This document shows, piece by piece, positions 41,301 to 49,788 of a stretch of 64,000 nt of DNA. The position numbers and the translations under genes were made by a program. The stretch comes from Candidatus Kuenenia stuttgartensis (GTDB lineage Bacteria; Planctomycetota; Planctomycetia; Pirellulales; UBA1268): NCBI GenBank assembly GCA_945891385.1, contig CAMDDJ010000013.1, positions 1 through 64,000 of the forward strand. The letters run 5' to 3'. The notes beneath the pieces are model-generated. The model was not told the DNA's origin, did no database searches, and saw only the letters and a program-made list of their open reading frames with translations. The stretch's first letter is position 1, and each line of letters starts with the position of its first letter.

Positions 41301-41563
41301 ACCGGCGATTCAAGATTCGCTGGCATCGCACCTACTTCCCGCGGCGGAAGGAGCCCCAACTGGAGCGATCCGGCGGCCAGCGTGAGCAGTGGCGTCGCCA
41401 CCGCGGCCGCAAGGGCGACCGTGACCGCAAGATGGGCCCGAGCCGGGCGGCAACGCCAGATGCGGCTCGCGATGAGTCCTGCCGCAAGCCAGCAACTCGA
41501 CTGCCAGGCCACGACCCACAGACCGCCGGCGGAAATCGCGGACTCGAAGAAGAGTTCCCTCAT
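38336..41563 (-). CDS. BlaR1/MecR1-type M56 metallopeptidase with carboxypeptidase-regulatory-like repeats
   Basis: Multi-TM N-terminus, 'VFCHELAHLVRRDHLADL', then repeated 'GNPVPRGIVRVA', 'GRPVEGAAVAF', 'GRPAAGINVVAHG' Ig-like segments. Confidence 0.9.
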   Translation of the reverse strand: MRELFFESAISAGGLWVVAWQSSCWLAAGLIASRIWRCRPARAHLAVTVALAAAVATPLLTLAAGSLQLGLLPPREVGAMPANLESPVIRFGPDGDHPESRPVVSDEADTLMAERAGAVRTAAGPRPRTGIGDAASWKGPTIAGFQPVVLLAMWLTGAFAGAARMLHGLVGGMRLVRRAVPVHDGALQASLGHAARRIGIAPPRLARSPGCRCPMIWCWGRPVVLVPDDAGPDASLAWEAVFCHELAHLVRRDHLADLAGDVAATLLWWNPLAWLGRRQMRTLAEEACDDWAVNAGGDPLDYAHSLLALVPQPPAAMFAAVTLRSSLAARVTRILTDRAVRPELGRRFGCAVVAGAMLVACGAAVAQRNEAANETPATPSEPDASTGTEAAKTALLAGVVVDGAGNPVPRGIVRVAALFGMSDAVPPLKAVADDAGVFSLDLGIPNKTPPGVLHNIRISATSPDQSLIGLYRVPEGDSAPESDVIRIVAEPARLARVLVVDGEGRPVEGAAVAFQLRWPLNFGPVLTAADGQASVALPQSETVEAVVAWKDHQGLDYKLYTLPWDQAGDRLTKPARFPDEPGETLVLDGASPFSVQIKDFKGEPIATARSNVWLVKKPGRDDQLNLSLLPAMDQRSDEHGLVTFAWFPAWQTTLTTVWSGAEGFVERRTEYEPGRDAHTLAVQLERFVTLRGSVRFADGRPAAGINVVAHGAGHSMDDFHRGVQTDGAGRYELPVAPLQVYMLTIADKQWSAPAVSGFVVLPEMAVEDHDFTLGPATRVHGRLLNNATSEPVAGKYVYFTQQGTPLNELGADLLPNPEGSKIWVCPRYQQTITTGVDGEFEFMAGEGTYELFIPMVPGKKVTVGGEPEIGIDLEIPVKGRKTLTGTVVRGDTREPVAAARVTFFGKGALSIDTAKAATAEDGRFEVEVVSEPALVHVSSGDDTAGGIVAVEAPETALTVPLSPLGSARGRLLKEDGSQAAAGVRLRYGVPISLGDPRFSTTCFGGEVTTDAKGEFTLPKLVPGWNYNCTTEDVRNGAVLTVANATVEPGEAKQLGDVRIPSGDVRVPTTPKFPPP

Positions 41564-41952
41564 TGTTTCCGCTCCTTGCGTTTCTTCGCGATCAACGCTC
41601 CCAGTTCGGCCAGTTCCTCGGCGGTGATTCGCCGGTCGTCCAAGAGATGCTGAAACGCGGCGAGTGGGTCGCCGCCGAAGACACGATCGACGAGGCCGTG
41701 GAGGCTGCCGCGGCCGGCCTCGTCACGCGAGCAGGTGGGGAAGTAGACATAGGCCCGGCCCGCCTCCCGATGGTCGAGCCAGCCGGCCTTTTCGAGCTTC
41801 TGCATCACCGACAGCACGGTGGTGTAGGCCGGCTGCTTGCGGCGACCGAGGCCGGAGCGGACATCGGCGACGGTGCCCTCCCCGAGTTCCCAGAGCACCT
41901 CGAGCACCGACCGCTGGAGCGCGCCGAGCGTATCGAGCGATCCCGGAGCCAT
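41560..41952 (-). CDS. blaI: BlaI/MecI/CopY-family repressor
   Basis: 'LGALQRSVLEVLWELGEGTVADVRSGLGRRKQPAYTTVLSVMQKLEKAGWLDHREAGRAYVYFP'. Confidence 0.95.
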   Translation of the reverse strand: MAPGSLDTLGALQRSVLEVLWELGEGTVADVRSGLGRRKQPAYTTVLSVMQKLEKAGWLDHREAGRAYVYFPTCSRDEAGRGSLHGLVDRVFGGDPLAAFQHLLDDRRITAEELAELGALIAKKRKERKQ

Positions 41953-41994
41953 CGCAACGCCTCGTGTGCGAGTGTGCCGAACCCACCGCCTTAA

Positions 41995-42013
41995 CTACTA
42001 CGCATCGTAGTAG
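41995..42013. promoter_or_regulatory. Probable BlaI operator
   Basis: CTACTACG-CAT-CGTAGTAG perfect dyad ~43 bp upstream of the blaI ATG; matches TACTAC...GTAGTA BlaI/MecI operators. Confidence 0.8.
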
Positions 42014-42040
42014 GTTATCCTCCTCGCGTCAAGTGACGGC

Positions 42041-42418
42041 TCAAGTCGCCCGCCGATCGAGGAGCTCCCATCCGATCAGATGCCGTGAGCCCCCTGGTTC
42101 CGGGCTCACCGCAGCCGCTTGGCAATGGCACGTGGCAAGATCGCTGATCAGGCCGAGCTTCTCCATTCGCAGGAGCAGATCGCGAAACGTCTCCGATGCG
42201 TTCGCTTCTCGAACCCGCTCCCAGGTGCGAAAAAACTTGAGACTCGATTCAAAAGCCCTCAAGAATCGGTCGCTCAGCGCGTCGAATGGCTCCCGCTCGC
42301 GTGGCGAGTAAATACGGTCCGGGTCGAATGGCAGAAAGCTCGCCGCCGAAGCAAATACGAGTTCGAGAGCCGCCCGCAGTTTGGCCTGGGAGTCGACGAG
42401 GAGCGGCTCGACCGTCAT
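42041..42418 (-). CDS. HEPN-like protein, apparently C-terminally truncated
   Basis: 'LSDRFLRAFESSLKFFRTWERVREANASETFRDLLLRMEKLGLISD' resembles HEPN partner proteins; ATGA overlap with the MNT gene; C-terminus diverges. Confidence 0.6.
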   Translation of the reverse strand: MTVEPLLVDSQAKLRAALELVFASAASFLPFDPDRIYSPREREPFDALSDRFLRAFESSLKFFRTWERVREANASETFRDLLLRMEKLGLISDLATCHCQAAAVSPEPGGSRHLIGWELLDRRAT

Positions 42419-42783
42419 GTGATCCTCACGCGTCGCAGCGACTGCAGAAACGCCTCCTCGGCGGGCCCGAGTCGCTCCGGATCGAGCACGACGACATCGA
42501 TTCGCTCCTCGCACCGCATGAAGAATCGACTGCTCACCCGGCGAGCCGTCTCAAATCGCGGTGCACTCGTGACAATGAGCAGGTCGATGTCGCCGCCCCG
42601 TCCGGTCGGATCGGTCCGTGAGCCAAACAGCTCGACCGAATCCGCCACGATCCCATCGACAGCCGCCGCGACCGCCAGAGCCTCGGCGTCGTCGAGTCTC
42701 ACCAGACCTGCCGCCCGCAGTGTGCCGAGCGACCGCTCGACCGCGACGGCAGACTGGACGTGACCGGTGACGGCGTGCGACAT
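42415..42783 (-). CDS. MNT-type minimal nucleotidyltransferase domain protein
   Basis: 'VELFGSRTDPTGRGGDIDLLIVT' (GSR...DIDL) motif. Confidence 0.8.
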   Translation of the reverse strand: MSHAVTGHVQSAVAVERSLGTLRAAGLVRLDDAEALAVAAAVDGIVADSVELFGSRTDPTGRGGDIDLLIVTSAPRFETARRVSSRFFMRCEERIDVVVLDPERLGPAEEAFLQSLRRVRIT

Positions 42784-42914
42784 GGCCGGCGCTCCGGCAA
42801 GACTTGGGAACTTGCGTGCAACGATTCCCTGATCATATCGCCGCTATGGGACGGTCGAGCCTGCGATGCAGCACCCGCGGCCACCGGCTCGCGGGCCTGC
42901 GCGGACATCGAAGC

Positions 42915-44183
42915 TCAGACAGCCGCCTCGGCACCGGCCTGGAGCCGGGCAGCCGGCACGGGGAACTGCTCGGCCAGATCGGCCACCTCGCCGCGGACCC
43001 GCGCGACCGTGGCCGGGTCGTCGGGCGACCTGAGGGCCTCGAGGATCCAGGCGGCGATCCGCCGCATCTCGTCGGTGCCCATCCCCCGCGTGGTGATCGC
43101 CGGCGTGCCGAGGCGGATGCCGGAGGGATCCATCGGCTTCCGCTCGTCGTAGGGGATCATGTTCTTGTTGCAGGTGATCCCGCAGCGGTCGAGCGTCTCC
43201 TCGGCGAGCTTGCCGCCGATGCCCAGCGGCGTCACATCGACGAGCATCAGGTGGTTGTCGGTGCCGCCGCTGACGAGTTTCACCCCGCCGGCCGCCAGCG
43301 CCGCGGCGAGCGTCCGGGCGTTGTCGACCACGCGGCGGCCATACGCCTTGAAGTCGGGCTTGATGGCCTCGGCGAAGGCCACCGCCTTGCCCGCGATCAC
43401 GTGCATCAACGGCCCACCCTGCTGCCCAGGAAACACCGAGCGGTCGAGATCCTTGGCATGCTCTGCCCGGCACATCGCGATCCCGCCGCGGGGGCCGCGG
43501 AGGGTCTTGTGGGTGGTGCTCGTGACGAAGTCGGCGACGGGCACGGGGTTGTCGTGGATGCCGGCGGCGACCAGGCCCGCGTAGTGGGCCATGTCGACGA
43601 GCAGCTTGGCGCCGACCTCGCGGGCAATCTCGGCGAACTTCCCGTGGGGAATCTCCCGCGGATAGGCGCTCGCCCCGGCCACGATCAGCTTCGGCTTGTG
43701 CTCGCGGGCCAGGCTCGCGATCTGGTCGAAGTCGAGCAGCGAGGTGTCCCGCCGCACGCCGTAGTGGACAAACTTGTAAAAGATGCCCGAGCTATTGAGC
43801 TTCATCCCGTGGGTGAGATGGCCGCCATGGGCGAGGTCGAAGGCGAGCACGGTGTCGCCCGGCTGGATCGCGGCGAGGTACACCGCCGCATTGGCCTGGC
43901 TGCCCGAGTGGGGCTGCACGTTGACATGCTCGGCTCCGAAGAGGGCCTTGAGCCGGTCGCGGGCCAGGTCTTCCACTCGGTCGACGAACTCGCACCCGCC
44001 GTAGTACCGGCGGCCGGGATAGCCCTCGGCGTATTTGTTCGTGAGCACGCTGCCCACGGCCTGCATCACGGCCGGGCTGGTGAAGTTTTCGCTGGCGATC
44101 AGCTCCAAACCTTCCGCCTGCCGCTCCTGCTCGGCGGCGACGGCCGACCAGACCTCGGGATCTTCCTGCTCGAGAATGTTCAC
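42915..44183 (-). CDS. glyA: Serine hydroxymethyltransferase
   Basis: '[38 protein letters not shown]', '[17 protein letters not shown]'; GTG start proposed. Confidence 0.97.
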   Translation of the reverse strand: MNILEQEDPEVWSAVAAEQERQAEGLELIASENFTSPAVMQAVGSVLTNKYAEGYPGRRYYGGCEFVDRVEDLARDRLKALFGAEHVNVQPHSGSQANAAVYLAAIQPGDTVLAFDLAHGGHLTHGMKLNSSGIFYKFVHYGVRRDTSLLDFDQIASLAREHKPKLIVAGASAYPREIPHGKFAEIAREVGAKLLVDMAHYAGLVAAGIHDNPVPVADFVTSTTHKTLRGPRGGIAMCRAEHAKDLDRSVFPGQQGGPLMHVIAGKAVAFAEAIKPDFKAYGRRVVDNARTLAAALAAGGVKLVSGGTDNHLMLVDVTPLGIGGKLAEETLDRCGITCNKNMIPYDERKPMDPSGIRLGTPAITTRGMGTDEMRRIAAWILEALRSPDDPATVARVRGEVADLAEQFPVPAARLQAGAEAAV

Positions 44184-44326
44184 GGGGACGGCTCCTGGGG
44201 CGAAAACGGACACCGGCACCTTCAAAACCGGCCTGCCGGACCGCCCGTAACGGTCGATTGTGGAACCCCCTTGCCGAAGCGTCAACAATCGCTCGTGGCG
44301 GCCGCAGAAGCTAGCCCGGCTCCCGC

Positions 44327-45232
44327 TCAATCGATCCGCAGCGGCTCGGGCATGAACGTCACGATCGGGATCAGAAAACAGGCCAGGCCGAGGGCCGTGC
44401 GGAAGGGGTCGAGCGGCTGACGCTCCTCGCGGATCGGGGGATGGTCCACCCCCAAGAAGCTCACGATCACGATCAGAGCCACCCAGTTTGTCTGGCCGCT
44501 GATGATCACCGTCAGGATCGAGGCGATCAGGGCGGTGCGGGCCACCCAGTTGCCCTTGCGGCCAAACACGGCATAGCAGACATGGCCGCCATCGAGCTGG
44601 CTGACGGGAATCATGTTGAGCCCCGTCACGAGCAACCCCACCCAACCCGCCATGAAGAGCGGATTGGGGGTCACCGTCGTGCCCGTCGGCAGGTCGGGCC
44701 GCACGAGCGACTGGATCCAGACCGCCAGGGGCGCGAGCGCAAAGGGATTCGCCTCGCCCACGGTGCCGCCGATCAGCCCGAGCGTCAACAGCGGGATCGC
44801 CACCACCAGGCCAGCCAGCGGCCCGGCGATTGCGATGTCGAAGAGCTGCCGACGGTCAGCACGGGAGCCCTCCATGCCGATCACGGCGCCAAGGGTGCCG
44901 GTGAGTAGGATCGGCATCGGGATGAAGAACGGCAGCGTGGCCGGAATGCCGTGGAGCTTCGCGGCGATGAAGTGGCCTGCTTCGTGGGCGGTCAGCACGG
45001 CCATCACGGCCGCGGCATAGAGCAACCCACGGCTCCAGTGCTCGGCCACGGCCGAAGCGATGTCGGCATCGTCCACACCCAAGAGCAGCGGCTCCCAGCC
45101 GACGGCGCCGGCCGCGAAGGTGGTGATCGCCGTCAAGATGTAGAGCAGCGTCTGAAGCCTGACCCGCGGCCGCGGCCGCGAGCGCAGAAGCGTCTCCAGG
45201 TCGGGTTCGTCGCGCGAGAAAGCAGGGTTCAT
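44327..45232 (-). CDS. Site-2-protease/M50-family membrane metalloprotease
   Basis: '[30 protein letters not shown]' (HExxH), '[20 protein letters not shown]'. Confidence 0.9.
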   Translation of the reverse strand: MNPAFSRDEPDLETLLRSRPRPRVRLQTLLYILTAITTFAAGAVGWEPLLLGVDDADIASAVAEHWSRGLLYAAAVMAVLTAHEAGHFIAAKLHGIPATLPFFIPMPILLTGTLGAVIGMEGSRADRRQLFDIAIAGPLAGLVVAIPLLTLGLIGGTVGEANPFALAPLAVWIQSLVRPDLPTGTTVTPNPLFMAGWVGLLVTGLNMIPVSQLDGGHVCYAVFGRKGNWVARTALIASILTVIISGQTNWVALIVIVSFLGVDHPPIREERQPLDPFRTALGLACFLIPIVTFMPEPLRID

Positions 45233-45318
45233 GGGCGGCACGTCCGCAGAATACTGGCTTTCTTCCAGTTCTGGTAAACTCCAGCCGCTTTTCACCTCCC
45301 CCAAGGGAATCCGCGACC

Positions 45319-47007
45319 ATGCACGCCGCTCGCCGTCTCCTGCTCGCCGTCTCCGCCGCCCTGGTGGCGTTCACCGCGGTCGTTCCGCCGGCTCCGCTCC
45401 GCGCCGCCGAGCCCACCGTCGTCGCCGCCGTGGGCATCGATGGCTATGCCGACATCAAGAAGCAGCTCGGCTGGCTGGGCAACCAGGTCGGCAGCCCGCA
45501 GCTCCCGGCCCTGGCCGAGTCGTTCGTGATGATGGCCACGGAGTTCAAGGGCCTCGCCGGCCTCGATCCCGGCCGGCCGCTCGGCGTGGTCGTGTCGGCG
45601 AATCCGGCCGATGAGAACGAGCCGGTCGCCCACATGTATGTGCCCGTCAAGGATCTCGCCAAGCTGCTCGACGTGTTCAAGGGCGTGACCGGCCCGACGC
45701 AGCAGGTCGGCGACAAGCGGGTGCTCGCGCTACCCAACGGCATGCGGCTGGAAATCGCCGAACGCAACGGCTGGGCGGTGCTCGCCCCCCAGGGCAGCGC
45801 AGCCGGCCTGGCCGCTCCCGAGGAGATCATCGCCGACCTGGTGAAGGATTTCTCAATCGGCGTGCGGCTCTTTCCGTCGGCCATGCCCGAGGGCATGCGA
45901 GAGCGGGTGCGAAGCATGGCCGAAGAGGCGGTCGAGCGAGCCGCCGAGCAGGGGCAGCAGGTCGACCCGGCCGCCCTGGCGCTCGGACTCAAGAGTCTCG
46001 AAACGGTCGAGACGATCACCTTCGGCGTGGCGATCGACGAGCCTGAAGAGCAGGTGTTTCTCGAGAGCCGCACGGTGATGGTGCCGGGCTCTCCGGCGGC
46101 AGCGGGCTGGTCGGCCGCCGCCAAGAGCGATGCCGGCCTCGGGCTGCCAGCAGCCGCCGACGGCAAGCCGGCCGCCGCGCGGGCCCACTACACCCAAGAC
46201 ATCGCCGAGGCCAATCGGCTGGCGATCGAAGCCACGCTCGTGCAGCTCCTGCCCGCGGGCACCGGCGACCCGATCACCGACTCTCTCTTTGGCATCGTCC
46301 AGGATCTCGCGGGGGCGATGCTCGACGCCGGCGGGCTCGACGCCGGCCTGATCGTCGACACGAGCGCGGCCGACGGCGACCATCCCCTGCCCGCCGTCAC
46401 GCTTTCGGCTCACATCAAGGACGGCCCCGCGCTTGAAAAGCAGGTGAAGAATCGACTCGGCCGCGAGGGCTCGCTCCCCCGCGAGGCGACCGCCAAGTTC
46501 GACGTGGGCAAGGAGGCCGGGGCGAATCTCCATGAGATCGCGATCGACATCTCGGGACTGCCGCAGGCCCAGGTGCTGGGCGACACGCTCGTCGCCACGC
46601 TCGCCGTGGCCAACGACCGGGCCTATCTGCTCGTCGGCGGCGATGCCAAGAAGCAGCTGGTAGCCGCGACCGCCGCCGGCAAGCAGCCGGCCGCCGCCAG
46701 CAAGCCGCTGGCCGGGATCGACCTCTCGGTCGCCAGCCTGCTCGGGTATGCCGCCCGGATGAGCGAACGCTTCAATCCCGCAGACCCTGCCGGCGAAGCC
46801 CTGGCGCGGGTTGCGGCCGAGGTCGCCGACAAGCCGGCCACGCTCGTCACCCTGCTCGTGCGGCCAATCGAACGCGGCGGTTCGATTCGGCTGGCGGTCG
46901 ATGCCGGAGCGCTCGAAGCACTCTCGTCGGCCGTCACGGCTCAGAGCATCACGACCCAGCAGTTTGAGGGCGCCCTACCCCCGGGCGTTCCCGCCCTCGC
47001 CCCGTAA
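45319..47007 (+). CDS. Secreted hypothetical protein
   Basis: Signal peptide 'RRLLLAVSAALVAFTAVVPPAPLRAAE', long well-supported ORF, no recognised enzyme motif. Confidence 0.8.
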   Translation: MHAARRLLLAVSAALVAFTAVVPPAPLRAAEPTVVAAVGIDGYADIKKQLGWLGNQVGSPQLPALAESFVMMATEFKGLAGLDPGRPLGVVVSANPADENEPVAHMYVPVKDLAKLLDVFKGVTGPTQQVGDKRVLALPNGMRLEIAERNGWAVLAPQGSAAGLAAPEEIIADLVKDFSIGVRLFPSAMPEGMRERVRSMAEEAVERAAEQGQQVDPAALALGLKSLETVETITFGVAIDEPEEQVFLESRTVMVPGSPAAAGWSAAAKSDAGLGLPAAADGKPAAARAHYTQDIAEANRLAIEATLVQLLPAGTGDPITDSLFGIVQDLAGAMLDAGGLDAGLIVDTSAADGDHPLPAVTLSAHIKDGPALEKQVKNRLGREGSLPREATAKFDVGKEAGANLHEIAIDISGLPQAQVLGDTLVATLAVANDRAYLLVGGDAKKQLVAATAAGKQPAAASKPLAGIDLSVASLLGYAARMSERFNPADPAGEALARVAAEVADKPATLVTLLVRPIERGGSIRLAVDAGALEALSSAVTAQSITTQQFEGALPPGVPALAP

Positions 47008-47021
47008 GGCTTTCGTTCCGC

Positions 47022-48323
47022 ATGACCACACCCCTGCTCGACGCATCCCGGCTCGTTCGCCGGGAGATTGCCGGTGTCTCCGTGGCCGATTTAGCCCGCC
47101 AGCACGGCACTCCGCTCTACGTCTACGACGCCGACATGATCCGCCGCCGGTGCCGCGACCTCGCGGCGTGGGACACGATTCGGTTCGCCCAAAAGGCCTG
47201 CTCCAACCTGGCGGTGCTCGATCTGATCCGTCGCGAAGGGGTGCTCGTCGATGCAGTGAGCACCGGCGAGATCCATCGGGCCTTGGTTGCCGGCTACGAG
47301 CCGCATGCCGCTCCGGGCACCGCGTCGGTCGAGACCCTGCCCCCTGCCCATCCGATCGTCTATACCGCCGACATCTTCGACCGCGAGGCCCTTGACGCGG
47401 TCGCCCGGCTCGGAATCCACGTCAACTGCGGCTCGGCCGACATGCTCGAACAGCTCGCCGAGCGGGTGCCCGGCGCGGCCGTCACGCTCCGGGTCAATCC
47501 CGGGTTCGGTCACGGCCACAGCCAGAAGACCAACACCGGCGGCGAAGGCTCGAAACACGGCATCTGGCACGAGGAGATCCCCGAAGTACTCCGCCGGGCC
47601 GAGTGGGCGGGGCTCTCGGTGAGCGGCCTCCACATGCACATCGGCAGCGGAGCCGACCTCGCCCACCTCGCCGAGGTGGCCGGCGCCCTCGAACGGATCG
47701 CCCACGAGATCGGCCGCTCGCTGACGACGATCTCGGCCGGTGGCGGGCTGCCCGTACCCTACAAGCCCGATGAACAGCATGCCGACCTCGGCGGCTACTT
47801 CACGCTCTGGGACGCCGCCCGCAAGCGGCTCGAAGACCGCTTCGGCCACCGCCTCCGGCTCGAGATCGAGCCGGGCCGCTACCTCACGGCCGAGGCGGGC
47901 TCGGTGGTGACGGAGGTGCGGGCCGTGAAGCGGCAGGGCTCCCGAAAATACATCCTCGTCGATGCCGGCTTTAACACGCTCGCCCGGCCGGTGCTCTACG
48001 GCTCTTACCACCCGATGAGCCTCTGCCCGGCCGCCGGCGGCGAGCCCGACGGGATCGAGGAGGTCGCCGTGGGGGGCCCGTTGTGCGAATCGGGAGACAT
48101 CTTCACCCAGTCCGACGGCGGCTACGTGGCCACTCGGCCGCTGCCCGCGGCGTCGGTGGGCGACCTGCTCGTGATCGAGATCGCCGGCGCGTATGGCTTC
48201 GTGATGGCGAGCAATTACAACTCGAAGCCGCTTCCTGCCGAGGTGCTGATCGACGGGGGCTCGGCCCGCCTCGTCCGCGCCCGGCAGACGCCCGAAGACA
48301 TCGTCCGCGGCGAGACCGTGTAG
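47022..48323 (+). CDS. lysA: Diaminopimelate decarboxylase
   Basis: 'HGTPLYVYDADMIRRRC', 'FAQKACSNLAVLDLI', 'GLHMHIGSGAD', 'GGGLPVPY', 'LEIEPGRYLTAEAG', 'GPLCESGDIF'. Confidence 0.96.
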   Translation: MTTPLLDASRLVRREIAGVSVADLARQHGTPLYVYDADMIRRRCRDLAAWDTIRFAQKACSNLAVLDLIRREGVLVDAVSTGEIHRALVAGYEPHAAPGTASVETLPPAHPIVYTADIFDREALDAVARLGIHVNCGSADMLEQLAERVPGAAVTLRVNPGFGHGHSQKTNTGGEGSKHGIWHEEIPEVLRRAEWAGLSVSGLHMHIGSGADLAHLAEVAGALERIAHEIGRSLTTISAGGGLPVPYKPDEQHADLGGYFTLWDAARKRLEDRFGHRLRLEIEPGRYLTAEAGSVVTEVRAVKRQGSRKYILVDAGFNTLARPVLYGSYHPMSLCPAAGGEPDGIEEVAVGGPLCESGDIFTQSDGGYVATRPLPAASVGDLLVIEIAGAYGFVMASNYNSKPLPAEVLIDGGSARLVRARQTPEDIVRGETV

Positions 48324-48357
48324 CCGCGAGCAGGCCCAGACGCCATCCCGCCCGGCC

Positions 48358-48753
48358 TCAGCCTGCGGCGGCCTTGAGTTCGGCGAGATGCTGGGCCGTG
48401 TTCACCAGCCGTTCCCAGTTCTTCTCGACGTATTCCGGTGGGCCTCCGATCTGGGCCACCACCTGGGCCACATCCTCGGTCGGCACCATCTCGATCGCAT
48501 CCCAGGGGCAGACCTTCAGATCGTAGGGATTCGACTTCTTGCCCGGGATGTGCACGCACACCTCGCAGCCCACGCACCGTTCGATGTCGATCTCGCACCA
48601 GCTCTGGAGATTGTGAAACTGGTCGTACTGTTGCACCTTGACGATGCAGTCGACGGGGCAGACCTCGAGGCAACTCTCGCAGCCGGTGCAATTGTCGGCA
48701 TTGATGACCGCGAGTTCCTTGGGCAGCTTCTTGCGGGGACCTGCTTTTGCCAT
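48358..48753 (-). CDS. 4Fe-4S ferredoxin-family protein
   Basis: 'NCTGCESCLEVCPVDCI' and 'IDIERCVGCEVCVHI...LKVCPWDAI' cysteine motifs. Confidence 0.93.
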   Translation of the reverse strand: MAKAGPRKKLPKELAVINADNCTGCESCLEVCPVDCIVKVQQYDQFHNLQSWCEIDIERCVGCEVCVHIPGKKSNPYDLKVCPWDAIEMVPTEDVAQVVAQIGGPPEYVEKNWERLVNTAQHLAELKAAAG

Positions 48754-48848
48754 GGTGGGAGTGATCGGCGGGGAGGGAAAGGGATCTGAAGTTCTCTTAT
48801 GGTAGCCGCCGCATCCCGACCGGCCAAACCACGGCGGCCGGGGCCGGC

Positions 48849-49514
48849 TCAGGCCGCGCGGCTGGGGGTGGCGGGCGGTTCGAACGCGTAGCCAAACCGC
48901 TCGATGTCGGCTGCGAAGGCCTCTGCCACCCGGCCGGCGAGGGCGGGCGTGTAGTGGTCGCGATAGTCGCCGCGGACAGTCGCGTTGACCCGGGGCAGGG
49001 TCGCCTCGATCCCAATCCGGCCGCAGATGGAGGCGAAATCGGTCACCAGCGATTCATACCGGCCGACGTAGTCGACGAGCAGCCGGCCCCTGCGATCGCA
49101 GAGCATCGCCACCTGGTGAAGCTGGGCCCGGCGGATTTCGTATTCCACGTAGTCGCCGAACGTCGGCAGGCGGGAGACCCGCCGGCTGCGGCGGTGCTCC
49201 GGCTTGCTCTTGAGAAAGTGGTAGGAAGAGACGAGCAAATCCCAGGGGTTGCGGACAAACGCAAACTTGAAGAGCCCCGCGAAGACATCGGCCGGCAGCC
49301 AGGCTTCGAGCACCCGAGCGGCCACGTGCGGGCGAAACTTCTTGGAGCGCCAGGGGGCGAGGTGGTTGACGTGGATTCCCGCCGCGGCGAGCCAGCGATT
49401 GGCCCAGTAGCCGTTCACGTCGTCGGCATGAGGCTTGAGCGCGAGAAACACGCTGCTGCCCCCGGTCTTGGGCACGTGGATAAAAGCGAAGCGGCGAGAG
49501 TGGGAGATCAGCAT
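48849..49514 (-). CDS. Sulfotransferase-family protein
   Basis: 'FAFIHVPKTGGSSVFLAL' and 'FAFVRNPWDLLVSSYHF'. Confidence 0.85.
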   Translation of the reverse strand: MLISHSRRFAFIHVPKTGGSSVFLALKPHADDVNGYWANRWLAAAGIHVNHLAPWRSKKFRPHVAARVLEAWLPADVFAGLFKFAFVRNPWDLLVSSYHFLKSKPEHRRSRRVSRLPTFGDYVEYEIRRAQLHQVAMLCDRRGRLLVDYVGRYESLVTDFASICGRIGIEATLPRVNATVRGDYRDHYTPALAGRVAEAFAADIERFGYAFEPPATPSRAA

Positions 49515-49606
49515 CGACAGGCCCGGCCGAGGTGCCCGGAGGTTCGCAGATCGCCCGCTGCCAGACCAGAGCGGCTTTGACCAGCTCGGGGCAACGCTTT
49601 CGCACC

Positions 49607-49732
49607 GGCTCGGGTGCGGCAAAAGTCGCGTCGCGGGCGAGGATACGCCCCACTTGCTCCGCGAGCGTTCGCCGACCCCCTCGCACTGGCTTCCTGGCTC
49701 GGGGGCGGCAAAAGTCGCGTCAGGGGCGAGGC
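49607..49732. repeat. Family A repeat: one full and one partial unit
   Basis: GGCTCGGGTGCGGCAAAAGTCGCGTCGCGGGCGAGGATACGCCCC...GCCGACCCCCTCGC, then GGCTCGGGGGCGGCAAAAGTCGCGTCAGGGGCGAGG at 49696. Confidence 0.85.
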
Positions 49733-49788
49733 ACTTGCACGCCGCACAGAACGTCCGTACAGTATTGCGACGCTTCCGGAGCCGACTC

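Noticed and set aside
42915-44645. Extended 576-aa start for glyA
   Set aside because: The N-terminal ~154 residues are not SHMT-like and overlap the intergenic space and the M50 gene; GTG at 44183 fits SHMT.
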